Under the pieces are notes generated by a model. It saw only the letters and a list, made by a program, of their open reading frames with translations. It did not search any database and was not told the origin of the DNA. The position numbers and the translations under genes are program-made. DNA of 64,000 nucleotides from an uncultured Acidobacteriia bacterium (lineage in GTDB: Bacteria; Acidobacteriota; Terriglobia; Bryobacterales; Bryobacteraceae). The DNA is taken from positions 1 to 64,000 of the forward strand of contig CAIRSA010000053.1 in the NCBI GenBank assembly GCA_903881085.1, in the 5' to 3' direction. Below, piece by piece: positions 63,918 to 64,000 of the stretch; the first letter of the stretch is position 1, and each line of letters begins with the position of its first letter.

Positions 63918-64000
63918 AGACGAAGCCAAACTGCGGCGGGTGATTGAGCTCCAACTGGCCTCGTCAGGTTTTGAAGTGGATCTGGCCGCGACCGCGGAAG
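63892..64000 (+). CDS. Response regulator, 3' part cut off by window edge
   Basis: ATG 63892 begins MKRKILVVEDEAKLRRVIEL, then QLASSGFEVDLAATAE to the last base. VVEDE supplies the acidic pocket of a receiver domain. Downstream domains, possibly an NtrC-like ATPase given the kinase type, are outside the window. Confidence 0.9.
   Translation, partial: MKRKILVVEDEAKLRRVIELQLASSGFEVDLAATAE

Overview
The window looks like a chromosomal core region of an acidobacterium of the Solibacter/Bryobacter (Bryobacterales) type. This is an inference from content: two secreted proteins end in the domain first described in Solibacter (TIGR03437). There are also several Gfo/Idh/MocA oxidoreductases with Tat-like N termini, a PQQ-like propeller protein, a PEP-CTERM protein, hopanoid HpnE, a Kgd-type fused 2-oxoglutarate dehydrogenase and a fused TrpE-TrpG. 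No phage, transposase, CRISPR array, rRNA or tRNA was recognised.

Layout. 1-4 kb: translation and housekeeping genes (tsaC cut by the left edge, prfB with a programmed +1 frameshift, a phosphoesterase, a LOG-type hydrolase, an alkyltransferase-like protein, an oxidoreductase). 4-15 kb: the large kgd gene, a FAD protein, cobalamin adenosyltransferase, an exported hydrolase pair, hpnE, two small membrane proteins and trpE(G). 15-21.7 kb: a PEP-CTERM gene, then gyrB, dnaN and dnaA on the minus strand without recF, with DnaA-box-like sequences on both sides of dnaA (candidate oriC). 21.7-30.7 kb: an ANTAR regulator, a membrane SpoIIE phosphatase coupled to a [2Fe-2S] ferredoxin-like protein, an amidohydrolase, a small zincin, an oxidoreductase, and a HigBA-type toxin-antitoxin locus whose toxin carries a nonsense codon. 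29-34.5 kb: a tight minus-strand operon of an arylsulfotransferase-like protein, a SUMF1-domain protein and a sulfatase. 34.6-41 kb: an MFS/spermidine-synthase-like fusion, a propeller protein, a YwqG-like protein, an esterase-like protein and an oxidoreductase.

41-58.3 kb is a flagellar cluster in two divergent arms. The minus arm is flgF-flgG-flgA-flgH-flgI-flgJ-flgM (rod, rings, anti-sigma). The plus arm is fliK-flgD-flgE-fliN-fliO-fliP-fliQ-fliR-flhB-flhA-flhF-fliA-fliN-like-membrane coiled-coil protein (hook, export gate, sigma-28). Many neighbours overlap by 1-11 nt. Filament, motor stator, FliG/FliM/FliF and FlhG genes are not in the window.

58.4-64 kb: rpsA, followed on the same strand by an ECF sigma factor, its coupled zinc-finger/HEAT anti-sigma candidate and a double-PDZ exported protein; then, on the plus strand, a histidine kinase and the start of its response regulator.

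The points most worth a second look are the broken toxin, the ferredoxin with an apparent cluster ligand changed to Arg, the esterase with Gly at the nucleophile position, the sulfotransferase/SUMF1/sulfatase operon, the sigma/HEAT-anti-sigma/PDZ unit, and a nested inverted-repeat element at 38.2 kb. Three of these are single-base departures from family consensus, so assembly error must be excluded first.
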